The notes beneath the pieces were generated by a model that worked only from the letters and a program-made list of their open reading frames with translations, was not told the origin of the DNA and made no database searches. A stretch of 47,735 nucleotides of DNA from Micromonospora sp. HK10 (lineage in GTDB: Bacteria; Actinomycetota; Actinomycetes; Mycobacteriales; Micromonosporaceae), in NCBI RefSeq assembly GCF_000982955.1, contig NZ_KQ058872.1:1-47735 (forward strand), written 5' to 3'. Shown here one piece after another: positions 16,165-24,066 of the stretch (positions within the stretch are counted from its first letter, which is position 1; each line of letters begins with the position of its first letter). The position numbers and the translations under genes are program-made.

Positions 16165-16728
16165 ATGTCGTTGCTACGCCGGGTGATCGGCGGGGTGCTG
16201 CGCCGGGTACGGCTGCGGCAGGGCCGCACGTTGCGCGAGGTCGCCCAGGTGGCCGGGGTGTCGCTGCCGTACCTGTCGGAGGTCGAGCGCGGGCGCAAGG
16301 AGGCCTCGTCCGAGGTGCTGGCGGCGATCTGCCGTGCCCTCGGCATCCACCTGTCGGACCTGCTGGAGGAGGCCCGCGACGAGTTGCGCCGGGCGGAGCG
16401 GCGGGCGCCGGTGACCTCCGGGTCGGGCCTGGTCCGGCTGGAGCGCGCCCCCACCGGCCGGGACGGCGTACGCCTCCAGGTCGGGTCGCGGCGCTCCCGG
16501 CCGTCGGCGCACGTGGTGTGCCGGCCGGCGGCTCCGGCCGGCGGGCTGGGCACCCCGCTGCTCGGCACCCGGGGCATGCTCCGGCCGTCGTTCGGGCCGG
16601 CCCCGGGCGGACCCGGCGGGTACGCCACGCCCACGCTGGGCGCGGGCACCCGGTTCTGGCTGCTCCCCCCGCCGCCCCGCCGCCGACCGCGCCGGCAGAT
16701 CATCCGGCGGCGGACCGCGGGCGTCTGA
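16165..16728 (+). CDS. clgR: XRE-family regulator, ClgR-like
   Basis: 187 residues from ATG 16165, with GAGGAGG 6 nt upstream; an upstream ATG pair near 16123 lacks a ribosome site. The N-terminal 70 residues are a Cro/XRE helix-turn-helix with GRTLREVAQVAGVSLPYLS and EVERGRKEASSEVLAAIC, very close to ClgR of mycobacteria and streptomycetes, which activates clp protease genes under proteotoxic stress. The C-terminal half is basic, Pro/Arg-rich and not alignable by eye. A clpP gene lies 1.4 kb downstream on the same strand, which fits the assignment. Confidence 0.75.
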   Translation: MSLLRRVIGGVLRRVRLRQGRTLREVAQVAGVSLPYLSEVERGRKEASSEVLAAICRALGIHLSDLLEEARDELRRAERRAPVTSGSGLVRLERAPTGRDGVRLQVGSRRSRPSAHVVCRPAAPAGGLGTPLLGTRGMLRPSFGPAPGGPGGYATPTLGAGTRFWLLPPPPRRRPRRQIIRRRTAGV

Positions 16729-17162
16729 CCCCACGGCACGGACCGGCAACCCCGGCGCGCCAACCACGCGCAAGCCGACGGCGACGACCGGGAGCTGTGG
16801 GTGCCCGCGGCGCGGGGGCAGGGCCCGGTGCTGTTCCCCTCGTCGCACCGGGAGCTGACCCGGGCCGGGGCCGGGCTGGACGCTCGACCCGTGGCGGCCC
16901 GGTGCCGGCCGGTCAGGCGGCCGGCACCGGGCTGCGGCCCCGGAAGGGGACCTGCACCGGGCACGCTGGGAGGAAGCCAGCGCGCCCACGCTGCCGCCCG
17001 GCCACCCGGACGGGGTGACGCTCGGCACGGGTAGTCACCACCGGCAGTGGTGCCCACTGGGGCAGACGATATACAGCCGCCGATGGCCGGTAAAGCCCTG
17101 ACCGCCGTCGATGCCTGTGATTGATCTCCCGTACCGCTGCCCCGGCAGCTACGGTGTGTGCC
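16729..17162 (+). other. Non-coding stretch between clgR and the TrmB-like gene
   Basis: 434 nt with no convincing gene. A short open frame from GTG 16801 (VPAARGQGPVLFPSSHREL) has protein-like composition but no ribosome site and no recognisable family; it may be the remnant of a gene. It runs into the hairpin at 16900-16929. The last 120 nt are AT-richer and probably hold the promoter of the next gene. Confidence 0.5.
16900..16929 (+). terminator. Strong hairpin downstream of clgR
   Basis: An 11-bp GC-rich stem (16900-16910 with 16919-16929) with an 8-nt loop, 170 nt after clgR. Probable terminator. Confidence 0.6.
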
Positions 17163-17996
17163 ATGACCGGCCTGACGCCCCTCGTCGACGCCCTCATCGG
17201 GCTGGGTCTCACCCAGTACGCGGCGCGCGCGTACCTCGCCCTGGTGACCCGCGAGCGGTACACCGCCGCCGAGCTCGCCCGCGCCTCCGGCGTACCTCGG
17301 CAACGGATCTACGACGTGCTGAACTCGCTCAGCGAGCGGGGCCTGGTCCGGGTCCGCCCCGGCCCGGTGGTGCGCTACGCGGCCGTGGACCCGGAGGCCG
17401 CGGTCAACCGGATGATGGCCGTGCACCGCAGCGCGTACGAGCGGCGCGAGCGGACCGGCGCGGAGCTGGTCGACCAGCTCACTCCGCTGTGGACACGCGG
17501 GCGCGCCGAGGACGATCCACTGGACTATGTGGAGGTCATCCGCGACCGGGAGCTGCTCGCCGAGCGCTTCGCCGAACTCCAGGCCGGCGCCCGGCACCAA
17601 CTGCTCACGCTCGCCAAGCTGCCGTACCTGGTGGCGGAGAACCCGACCGGCCTGGAGGTGGCGCGTCGGCTCTCCCGCGCCGGCGGCGACGTGCGCTGCG
17701 TCTACGAGCACGCCATGCTCGGTGACCCGGCGAAGGTCGCCCACGTCCGGGGGTTCGTCGGCGCCGGTGAGCGCGCCCGGCTGGTGCCCGAGGTGCCGAT
17801 GCGGCTCTGCATCGCCGACGGCGCCCGGGTCCTCATGTCGATGCGCGACCCGCGGGCGGACGAGGCGTCGAGCACCTCGCTGCTGATCGAGCACCCGGCG
17901 CTCGCCCAACTGCTGATCCAGGCGTACGAGACGATCTGGGCCGGGGGCGTCGACTTCGTGACCGCGACGGCCGGGGCGGGCGCGCCGGCCGGCTGA
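17163..17996 (+). CDS. TrmB-family transcriptional regulator
   Basis: 277 residues from ATG 17163. The N-terminal winged helix reads LGLTQYAARAYLALVTRERY then ELARASGVPRQRIYDVLNSL and SERGLVRV, characteristic of TrmB (IPR002831). The C-terminal half (DYVEVIRDRELLAERFAELQ onward) is the PLD-like effector domain of bacterial members. TrmB proteins classically sense sugars, but many bacterial ones are orphan. A hairpin follows the stop directly, so it is monocistronic. Target unknown. Confidence 0.85.
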   Translation: MTGLTPLVDALIGLGLTQYAARAYLALVTRERYTAAELARASGVPRQRIYDVLNSLSERGLVRVRPGPVVRYAAVDPEAAVNRMMAVHRSAYERRERTGAELVDQLTPLWTRGRAEDDPLDYVEVIRDRELLAERFAELQAGARHQLLTLAKLPYLVAENPTGLEVARRLSRAGGDVRCVYEHAMLGDPAKVAHVRGFVGAGERARLVPEVPMRLCIADGARVLMSMRDPRADEASSTSLLIEHPALAQLLIQAYETIWAGGVDFVTATAGAGAPAG

Positions 17997-18000
17997 GCCG

Positions 18001-18032
18001 TTCTGCCGACGGCGGATCTGCCGCCGGCAGAA
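18001..18032 (+). terminator. Hairpin after the TrmB-like gene
   Basis: Arms 18001-18015 and 18021-18032 pair over 12 bp with one 3-nt bulge, 4 nt after the stop codon. Probable terminator. Confidence 0.6.
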
Positions 18033-18123
18033 ACGCTAGGCCGTCCACCTCCGCCCGCCGCAGGCTGGAGACCGCCGGTGTCCCGGGCGGTCCCGCCCGC
18101 CGGCACATGGAGGGGGTCAGATC

Positions 18124-18717
18124 ATGGGGTACGGCATCTGGATGCTGGACGAGGGACAGCCGGCCCTCGGCGACCGGGTCTTCGAGAAGCTGCTCGCCGA
18201 ACGCATCATCTTCCTCGGCACCGAGGTCACCGACGCCTCGGCCAACCAGATCTGCGCGCAGATCCTGCTGCTGGCGGCCGAGGATCCGGAGCGGGACATC
18301 TTCCTCTACATCAACTCGCCGGGCGGCTCGGTCAGCGCCGGGATGGCGGTCTACGACACCATGCGGTACGTGAAGAACGACGTGGCGACCCTGGCGCTCG
18401 GGCTGGCCGGCTCGATGGGTCAGTTCCTGCTCTGCGCGGGCGCGGCCGGGAAACGCTTCGCCCTGCCGCACTCGCGGATCATGATGCACCAGCCGTCCGG
18501 GGGGATGGGCGGCACGGCCGCCGACATCACCATCCAGGCGGAGAACATGCTGCACGTGAAGCGGACCATGCAGGAGCTGACGGCCCGGCACAGCGGGCGC
18601 ACCGTGGACGAGATCCAGCGCGACTGGGACCGGGACCGCTGGTTCACCGCCGAGCAGGCCCGCGAGTACGGCCTGATCGATCAGGTGGTCACCCGGGCCG
18701 AGCAGCTGCCCGGGTGA
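18124..18717 (+). CDS. clpP: ATP-dependent Clp protease proteolytic subunit
   Basis: 197 residues from ATG 18124 with GGAGGGG upstream. The catalytic triad is intact: Ser97 in AGSMGQ, His122 in MMHQP, Asp171 in WDRDRWF. The Ser box lacks the usual A-S-M-G form (it has G-S-M-G) and the protein has no propeptide; both suggest a ClpP3-type accessory paralogue rather than the essential clpP1P2 pair, which normally adjoin tig and clpX. No clp ATPase is present. The ClgR-like gene upstream may activate it. Its last codons are duplicated downstream. Confidence 0.92.
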   Translation: MGYGIWMLDEGQPALGDRVFEKLLAERIIFLGTEVTDASANQICAQILLLAAEDPERDIFLYINSPGGSVSAGMAVYDTMRYVKNDVATLALGLAGSMGQFLLCAGAAGKRFALPHSRIMMHQPSGGMGGTAADITIQAENMLHVKRTMQELTARHSGRTVDEIQRDWDRDRWFTAEQAREYGLIDQVVTRAEQLPG

Positions 18718-18789
18718 GACCGGGGCGGCGCGGGTCGCTCACCCGGGCCGAGCAGCTGGGCCGGGTGAGACCGGGGCGTCCCGGGTCAC
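18689..18789. repeat. 50-bp tandem duplication of the clpP 3' end
   Basis: Copy 1 at 18689-18738 and copy 2 at 18739-18789 (one base longer). Copy 1 includes the last codons (VTRAEQLPG) and stop of clpP; copy 2 repeats them past the stop. Confidence 0.85.
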
Positions 18790-18796
18790 GGGGGCG

Positions 18797-18829
18797 GCCC
18801 GGCCGGCCGCGATCGCCGGCCGGCCGGGA
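18797..18829. terminator. Bidirectional terminator between clpP and the secreted-protein gene
   Basis: A CG-only 11-12-bp stem (18798-18809 with 18817-18828) between convergent genes. Confidence 0.7.
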
Positions 18830-18841
18830 CCGGTGCCCGGG

Positions 18842-20647
18842 TCAGGGGTAGCTGACCACCGGGCTGGTGCCGTAGGAGCCGACGACCGGGGTGCCGGCCT
18901 CGTTGATGGTGCGCTCGATGCCGCCGTCGCCGTCGAGGAAGACGGTGATCGCGTCGTGGAACCGGACACCGGCCCGGCGGGGCGCCTCGATCGCCCGGTC
19001 GCAGCGGATGTCCACCTGCTGGTTGAAGTACGAGTAGACGCCGAGCCCCCAGGCCTCGTGCTCGCGTACGTCACCGGCGACCTTGTAGGAGGCCCAGCCG
19101 TTGCCGGTGGGGCTGCGCCAGGCGGCCTGGCTCGGCGGGTCGTAGGGCAGCTCGCTCTGGTAGAAGACGGTCCGGCCGCGCTCGCCGTTCCAGATGGTCT
19201 GCCAGCGCTGGTAATGCTCGACGAAGAGCCCGTACGCGGTCACGTCGTCGCCGTTCACCACCACGCCGGTGGCGGCGGTGTTGACGGTCCAGCCGATGGT
19301 GCCCGGCTTGCCGTGGTCGCCGCGCCACGCCCAGATGTTGTCGATGATCGTGTGCCGGCTGTTCACCACCAGGCTGGTCGCCGCCCGGCCGACCTGCGGG
19401 CCGCCGATCCGGAAGAAGACGTCCTGCAGCGAGATCGGGTTGGTCGCGTGCGACCGGTGGCTGTGCCGCTTGCCGACCTCGACCAGCACCTCGGACTCGA
19501 CCGGCCCGGCGTCGACCAGCACCCCGGCGATCCGTACCCCGTCGACGTCCTCGATCCGCAGGACCGCGTCGCCGGTGGTCGGGGCGAGGCTGGGCATGCC
19601 GAGGCCGAGCACGACGGTGTCCGGGTGCTTCACCCGCAGCGCGCGGTCCAGCCGGTAGACGCCCGGGGTGAGCAGCAGGTGCCGGCCCCGGGAGAGTTCC
19701 TGGTTGATCCGCTTCGCGGAGTCGGTGGGCCGGGCGATGAAGAAGTCGGCCAGCGGCAGCGACGGTACCGGCGCGGCACCGGCGCCCCAGGTGGTGCCGG
19801 CGGTGTCCCGGCGCAGCCGGGGCACCGCCACCCGCCAGCCGCCCTGGGCGTCCACCAGGAGGTACGGCTTCTCCCGGGTCACCGGGCTGGTCGGCAGGGT
19901 GGTGTACGGCGGGTCGGGGAAGCCCTGCGCGGGCGCGCCGACCACCCCGGAGAAGACCTGGTTCCAGACCCCGTTGGTCCAGTCCCCGCCCAGCTCGCTG
20001 TCCCGCGTGAGCCACTGCTGCTGGGAGCCGTTGATGGTGATGCCGTCCACCTTGGAGTCGGCGATGTACCCGCCGCTGGAGTAGCCGCCGTTGCCGGGCT
20101 CCAGCCAGAGGATGCCCTTGATGTGCACCCGGCGCATCGGCGACGCCTGGGAGACCGCCCACTGGTTCGACCAGTCGGTCGGGGTGACCGCGAGGTTCTC
20201 CACCGAGCGCCAGAAGTTGGTCAGCGCGGAGATCCCGGCCTCGGAGTTCGGGTCCGGTTGGCCGATCACCCGGACCGCACCGTGGATCTCCACGTCGTCG
20301 GGGTGCGCGCCGAGTCCGGCGACGGTGGTGTAGTAGCCGAGCCGGGCGTTCACCTCGTACCGGCCGGGCTTGAAGAGCACGGCGTACCGGTCGCCGCCCA
20401 TCTCGTTGTGCTCCTGCGCGGCGAAGAGCCGGTCCAGGGTGGACTGGATCTCCTCGACCGGGCTGCTCGGGTCGTACACGAAGACGTTGGGGCCGAAGTC
20501 GGGCTCGGCGCCGTGGTCGTGGTCGTGGCCGGCCGGGGACGCGGCGGCCGGCAGCGCCGGCAGGCCGAGGGCGGTGAGCGAGGCCGCGGACGCGGCGGTG
20601 GCGGTGGCGGCGAGGAAGCGGCGGCGGGAGGGATTCATTGAGCTCAT
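18842..20647 (-). CDS. Tat-exported protein with probable beta-helix fold
   Basis: 601 residues from ATG 20647. The N-terminus is a twin-arginine signal (NPSRRRFLAATATAAS, then a hydrophobic segment and AAASPA cleavage). The mature protein has repeating short beta-strand segments typical of pectate-lyase-like right-handed helices (GRYEVNARLGYYTTVAGLG, GVYRLDRALRVKHPDTVVLG, TSLVVNSRHTIIDNIWAW). Homologues are often loosely named adenylyl cyclase or coagulation factor 5/8-type protein; I see no cyclase domain. A LacI-type operator just upstream suggests carbohydrate control, and a polysaccharide-acting enzyme related to GH55 or pectate lyases is my inference. Catalytic residues cannot be fixed by eye. 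Confidence 0.75.
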   Translation of the reverse strand: MSSMNPSRRRFLAATATAASAASLTALGLPALPAAASPAGHDHDHGAEPDFGPNVFVYDPSSPVEEIQSTLDRLFAAQEHNEMGGDRYAVLFKPGRYEVNARLGYYTTVAGLGAHPDDVEIHGAVRVIGQPDPNSEAGISALTNFWRSVENLAVTPTDWSNQWAVSQASPMRRVHIKGILWLEPGNGGYSSGGYIADSKVDGITINGSQQQWLTRDSELGGDWTNGVWNQVFSGVVGAPAQGFPDPPYTTLPTSPVTREKPYLLVDAQGGWRVAVPRLRRDTAGTTWGAGAAPVPSLPLADFFIARPTDSAKRINQELSRGRHLLLTPGVYRLDRALRVKHPDTVVLGLGMPSLAPTTGDAVLRIEDVDGVRIAGVLVDAGPVESEVLVEVGKRHSHRSHATNPISLQDVFFRIGGPQVGRAATSLVVNSRHTIIDNIWAWRGDHGKPGTIGWTVNTAATGVVVNGDDVTAYGLFVEHYQRWQTIWNGERGRTVFYQSELPYDPPSQAAWRSPTGNGWASYKVAGDVREHEAWGLGVYSYFNQQVDIRCDRAIEAPRRAGVRFHDAITVFLDGDGGIERTINEAGTPVVGSYGTSPVVSYP

Positions 20648-20673
20648 CTGCCTGCCTGTTCGGTGAGGGTACG

Positions 20674-20687
20674 GGAGAGCGCTCTCA
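20674..20687 (-). promoter_or_regulatory. LacI-family type operator
   Basis: A perfect palindrome GAGAGCGCTCTC (20675-20686), flanked to read TGAGAGCGCTCTCC on the minus strand, 28 nt before the start of the exported protein. It has the central CG step and half-site spacing of sugar-responsive LacI-family operators of actinobacteria. Confidence 0.65.
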
Positions 20688-20822
20688 GCGCGTTCCTACC
20701 GCATCGACACCGATCCCGCCAGCCTCCGCCGGTTCCGGAACCGCCCACGGCGCGGATCGCCGGAGGCAGGACGCAACCCCACCACACCCGCCCAGGGGTA
20801 CGCGGCATCCTCGGCCGCCCAC

Positions 20823-20848
20823 CCCTGCCGGCCGTCCCGCCGGCAGGG
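20823..20848 (-). terminator. Second of two tandem hairpins after the HAD gene
   Basis: A 10-bp perfect stem (20823-20832 with 20839-20848) with a 6-nt loop. Confidence 0.65.
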
Positions 20849-20850
20849 TC

Positions 20851-20873
20851 GTCCCCGGGCCCCGCCCGGGGAC
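20851..20873 (-). terminator. First of two tandem hairpins after the HAD gene
   Basis: A 9-bp perfect stem (20851-20859 with 20865-20873), 9 nt past the HAD stop at 20883. Confidence 0.7.
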
Positions 20874-20882
20874 GGGCGGCGG

Positions 20883-21659
20883 TCAGGCCGGCTCGGACCG
20901 CAGCTTCACCAGGTCGTCGACGAGGGTCGCCACGTAGTCGGCCGTCTCCTCCCAGCGGGTGACGGCGACGCACCGGATGCCCATGGCCTTGACCGGGTAG
21001 TCGTTGCCACCCACGTCGAGCCGGTCACCGACAAAGAGCACGTTGTCGATCTTCAGATCCAGGCACTCCAGCAGCTTGCGCATGCCGTACGCCTTGTCCA
21101 CGCCCTTGCGGGTGACGTCGATCGAGGTCGAGCCGCCGCCCCGCACCTCCAGGTCGGGCAGCTTCGCGGCCACCGCGTCCCGCAGCCGCTGCTTCTTGCT
21201 CCCGTCCGGGTCCCAGCCGTACTTCTCCGCCGGGGGCGCGGACTGGCCCAGCGCCGAGAAGGTGATCTGGCTGCCCCGGTCCTCGATGATGTCGCCCCAG
21301 GGCTTCGGCTCCCAGAGGTCCAGCGCCTGCGCCGACTCGGTGAGCGCGGCAACGACCCGGGCCTTGTCGGCCTCGCTGAGGTCCTCGGCGTAGACCTGCC
21401 GCCAGTCCCCGTCGAGCCAGCGGTAGTAGCGGGTGCCGCAGGTCGGCATCAGGTGCAGCCGGCCGCGCTGCTCCTCGGTGAGGTCGAGGTGGGCCAGCAA
21501 CTGCGCCACGAACTGTTCGAACCGACCACCGGAGATGACCAGCACATCCACCTCGGTGAGCAGGTGGCCGAGGAGTTCCGCCATCCGACGATCGACCTGG
21601 GACTTGGAAACCGCCAGCGTGTCGTCCAGGTCGAACGCCACCACTCGAAGATCGTTCAC
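20883..21659 (-). CDS. HAD-superfamily phosphatase (IIB, phosphomannomutase/SPP-like)
   Basis: 258 residues from GTG 21659. HAD motif I is VVAFDLDDTLAVSK with nucleophile Asp10 and Asp12; motif II is LVISGGRFEQF; the basic residue of motif III is in DVTRKGVDKAYGMRKLLE; motif IV is VLFVGDRLDVGGNDYPV. The large C2-type cap between motifs II and III places it in subclass IIB (phosphomannomutase, sucrose- and trehalose-phosphatase relatives). It would hydrolyse a sugar phosphate in the cytoplasm; the substrate is unknown. No good ribosome site precedes the GTG, and no ATG is in frame nearby. Confidence 0.88.
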   Translation of the reverse strand: MNDLRVVAFDLDDTLAVSKSQVDRRMAELLGHLLTEVDVLVISGGRFEQFVAQLLAHLDLTEEQRGRLHLMPTCGTRYYRWLDGDWRQVYAEDLSEADKARVVAALTESAQALDLWEPKPWGDIIEDRGSQITFSALGQSAPPAEKYGWDPDGSKKQRLRDAVAAKLPDLEVRGGGSTSIDVTRKGVDKAYGMRKLLECLDLKIDNVLFVGDRLDVGGNDYPVKAMGIRCVAVTRWEETADYVATLVDDLVKLRSEPA

Positions 21660-21910
21660 GAAGTACCACCATGTCGTCGCGGGCAGGCCAGGACTAGCAG
21701 GGTACCGACTCACCCACTGCCACCCCGATGGCCCGGGGCTGGCGCCCGGTCGGGGCCGCCGACCACCCGGCGCAGCCCCACGCACGCAGGTTAACAGCGC
21801 GGAGCAGAGGACATCGGCCGGTTCCGCAGGCCCGTCCCGCACCGCCGCGGCCTCGCGCGAACCCGGTAAACCCGTTGCACCGGGCGCGTACCGGCGGCGA
21901 TCGTGGCACC

Positions 21911-22648
21911 GTGCGCCAGGACGAGATCTGGGACGCCGAGGCGGCCCGACGCTACGACACACCAGGCACCGGGATGTTCGCGCCGGAGGTCCTCGGGCCG
22001 GCCGTGGACCGCCTCGCCGCGCTCGCCGGCGACGGACGCGCCCTCGAATTCGCCGTCGGCACCGGGCGGGTAGCCGTCCCGCTGGCCCGGCACGGCGTGC
22101 CGGTCACCGGGATCGAGCTGTCCCTGCCCATGATCGAGCAGCTCCGGACGAAGGCCGACGAGGCCACCATCCCGGTGGTCGTCGGCGACATGGCCACCGC
22201 CACGGCCCCCGGTGAGTACAGCCTCGTCTACCTGGTCTACAACACCATCTCCAACCTGCTGGAGCAGGCGGAGCAGGTCGCCTGCTTCCGCAACGCGGCC
22301 CGCCACCTCCGGCCCGGCGGACGGTTCGTCATCGAGCTGTGGGTGCCCGAGCTGCGCAAGCTGCCCCCGGGCACGCAGGCGACGGTGTGGCACGCCGAGC
22401 CCGGCTACCTCGGCCTGGACACCTACGACGTGCTGCGCCAGCAGGTCGTGTCGCACCACTTCCGGTTCGGCGAGGGCCGCGAGGCGCGGTTGTCCCGCAG
22501 CCCGCACCGCTACATCTGGCCGGCCGAGCTGGACCTGATGGCCCAGCTGGCCGGCTTCGAGCTGGAATCCCGGCACGCGGACTGGTCCGGGGCCGCGTTC
22601 ACCGAGGAGTCCCGCTCCCACGTCTCCGTCTACCGCCTGCCCGGCTGA
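21911..22648 (+). CDS. Class I SAM-dependent methyltransferase
   Basis: 245 residues from GTG 21911. SAM motif I is ALEFAVGTGRVAVPLARHG, followed by VTGIELSLPMIEQL (acidic ribose-binding Glu) and DMATATAPGEYSLVYLVYN, then RHLRPGGRFVIELWVPEL. This is the Methyltransf_25/11 type, found with many small-molecule substrates. It is divergent from the HAD gene over 250 nt. I cannot infer a substrate. Confidence 0.85.
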   Translation: MRQDEIWDAEAARRYDTPGTGMFAPEVLGPAVDRLAALAGDGRALEFAVGTGRVAVPLARHGVPVTGIELSLPMIEQLRTKADEATIPVVVGDMATATAPGEYSLVYLVYNTISNLLEQAEQVACFRNAARHLRPGGRFVIELWVPELRKLPPGTQATVWHAEPGYLGLDTYDVLRQQVVSHHFRFGEGREARLSRSPHRYIWPAELDLMAQLAGFELESRHADWSGAAFTEESRSHVSVYRLPG

Positions 22649-22664
22649 CCCGTCCTCGGCCGGG

Positions 22665-23570
22665 TCACGGTGCCGGCTCCCGCCCGGCCGCCCGACCGCG
22701 TGCACGACCGGGGAGCGGGGCCGACCGGCGCGCGGTCACACCGACCACGGCGAGCAGGAAGACCGTGCACATGGTGAGCATCGGCGGCAGCATCTTGATC
22801 GAGTCCTCGAGCTGCCGGTACGCGCCGTCGACCAGGCCCGGATCCCACCAGCTCATCGCGGACGGGTACCACAGCGGCGCGTTGTGCCGCGGGGCGCGCT
22901 CCGCCGGCAGCGCGGTGAACACGTACACGGCGGTGACCGCGTCGAGCAGCAGCAGCCCTCCGATCCCGCTGCTGAGCCAGGCAACGGCGCGGCGGCCACG
23001 GCGCAACAGGACGCGCACCGCCGAGCCGAGAGCGATGGCGCCGAGCGCCCAGCAGGCCACGGCCGCCAGCGATCCGACCCGCACCTCGCCGAGCACATCG
23101 CCGACGGGCCGTACCGCACTGATGCCCGCGAGCCCCAGCGCGAGCGCCGCCGGGACCACGACGGCGGCCGCGACGATCGGCTCCGAGCCGGCCAGCCACC
23201 GGCCGAACCACCACACCGAGGCCGCGGCGAGGGCCACGGCCAGCGCGTACCCGTAGGGCGCGGCTTCGTGGGCCCCGGTCGCGTCGGCCAGCAGACCTGC
23301 CGTGGTCAGCAGCAGCAGGAGCAGCACGCCGAAGGCGAGCGGCGCGACGACCAGCTTGATCACGGTGAACGCCGCGGTGCGCGCCCGCGCCACGGTGATC
23401 GTGCCCGCCCGCCGGCTGAGCCGGTCGTGGACCGCGCACCGGGCGGTGTCGGCCAGATCCCGGACGGGGGTGTCACTGGCCGCGAGCAGCTCCGCGATCT
23501 CGTCGCCGTAGCGTTCGCGGATCGCGGCCGGATACAGCGCCAGCACGGCGCGGATGAGCCGGGCGCGCAT
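22665..23570 (-). CDS. Multi-pass membrane protein coupled to PadR
   Basis: 301 residues. An N-terminal cytosolic helix pair (LYPAAIRERYGDEIAELL) resembles the domain that leads HAAS-like and permease-prefix proteins, followed by about six membrane helices (70-95, 108-125, 132-155, 165-188, 200-220, 270-290). The start overlaps the padR stop by one base (TGATG at 23572-23568). PadR-coupled membrane proteins of this shape are frequent, often concerned with membrane stress or export; no specific function is visible. Confidence 0.85.
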   Translation of the reverse strand: MRARLIRAVLALYPAAIRERYGDEIAELLAASDTPVRDLADTARCAVHDRLSRRAGTITVARARTAAFTVIKLVVAPLAFGVLLLLLLTTAGLLADATGAHEAAPYGYALAVALAAASVWWFGRWLAGSEPIVAAAVVVPAALALGLAGISAVRPVGDVLGEVRVGSLAAVACWALGAIALGSAVRVLLRRGRRAVAWLSSGIGGLLLLDAVTAVYVFTALPAERAPRHNAPLWYPSAMSWWDPGLVDGAYRQLEDSIKMLPPMLTMCTVFLLAVVGVTARRSAPLPGRARGRAAGREPAP

Positions 23571-23884
23571 CAGGCGACCGCCAGCCGGCGCAGCCCGGTC
23601 GCGGCGAGGGACCGCATCCGCTGCAGCTCGGCGCCGAGGGCGGCGCGGCCGGCATCGGTCAGCCGGTACGGCTTGCGCCGGTCCCGCTCGGGCAGGGCCT
23701 CGATGTACGCGTGCTCCTCCAGGCGCCGGATCGCGCCGTAGAGCGTGCCCGGGCCGGGACGGGTGCCGGTGAGCTCACCGATGTCGTCCTGCATGGCGTA
23801 CCCGTGCTTGGGCCCCGCGGCGAGGCTGATCAGGATGTGCAGGGCCGGTTCGGAGAACCGGCCGAGGTCGGCGAGCCCGGCCAT
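23570..23884 (-). CDS. PadR-family transcriptional regulator
   Basis: 104 residues from ATG 23884, with AGGGGG upstream. Winged helix of the PadR subfamily 2 type: EPALHILISLAAGPKHGYAM, then TGTRPGPGTLYGAIRRLEEH and the wing RRKPYRLTDAGRAALGAEL, followed by a single dimerisation helix. It probably represses its own operon through the inverted repeat at 23895-23930. The ligand is unknown. Confidence 0.92.
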   Translation of the reverse strand: MAGLADLGRFSEPALHILISLAAGPKHGYAMQDDIGELTGTRPGPGTLYGAIRRLEEHAYIEALPERDRRKPYRLTDAGRAALGAELQRMRSLAATGLRRLAVA

Positions 23885-23894
23885 GAAGACCCCC

Positions 23895-23930
23895 TTACTA
23901 CGTCCCGCGTAGCATCGCAGTACGTAGTAA
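23895..23930 (-). promoter_or_regulatory. Probable PadR operator
   Basis: A perfect inverted repeat, TTACTACGT (23895-23903) and ACGTAGTAA (23922-23930), with an 18-nt spacer. It begins 11 nt upstream of the padR start and is AT-rich against the background, so it likely overlaps the promoter and serves autorepression. Confidence 0.65.
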
Positions 23931-23968
23931 CCCCGTCAAGCCCTCCCCACGCCGCCCGTCGTGACGAG

Positions 23969-23999
23969 TTGACCTAGAGCCGACTCGAACTCCTAGGCT
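23969..23999 (+). promoter_or_regulatory. MerR-type promoter of the aldo/keto reductase
   Basis: TTGACC (-35, 23969-23974) and TAGGCT (-10, 23994-23999) are separated by 19 bp, the over-long spacer characteristic of promoters activated by MerR-family regulators. The spacer carries a dyad (CCTAGAG ... CTCCTAGG). The reductase starts 67 nt downstream. No merR gene is in view. Confidence 0.65.
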
Positions 24000-24066
24000 C
24001 GCCGCTGATCCGAGACGTCCGGGTCGCTCCCGCTCATCACGGCTGAACCAGTGAGGAACCATTTCG

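Noticed and set aside
18032..18123. ClgR box upstream of clpP
   Set aside because: AAACGCTAGGCCG resembles half of a ClgR motif but the second half is missing.
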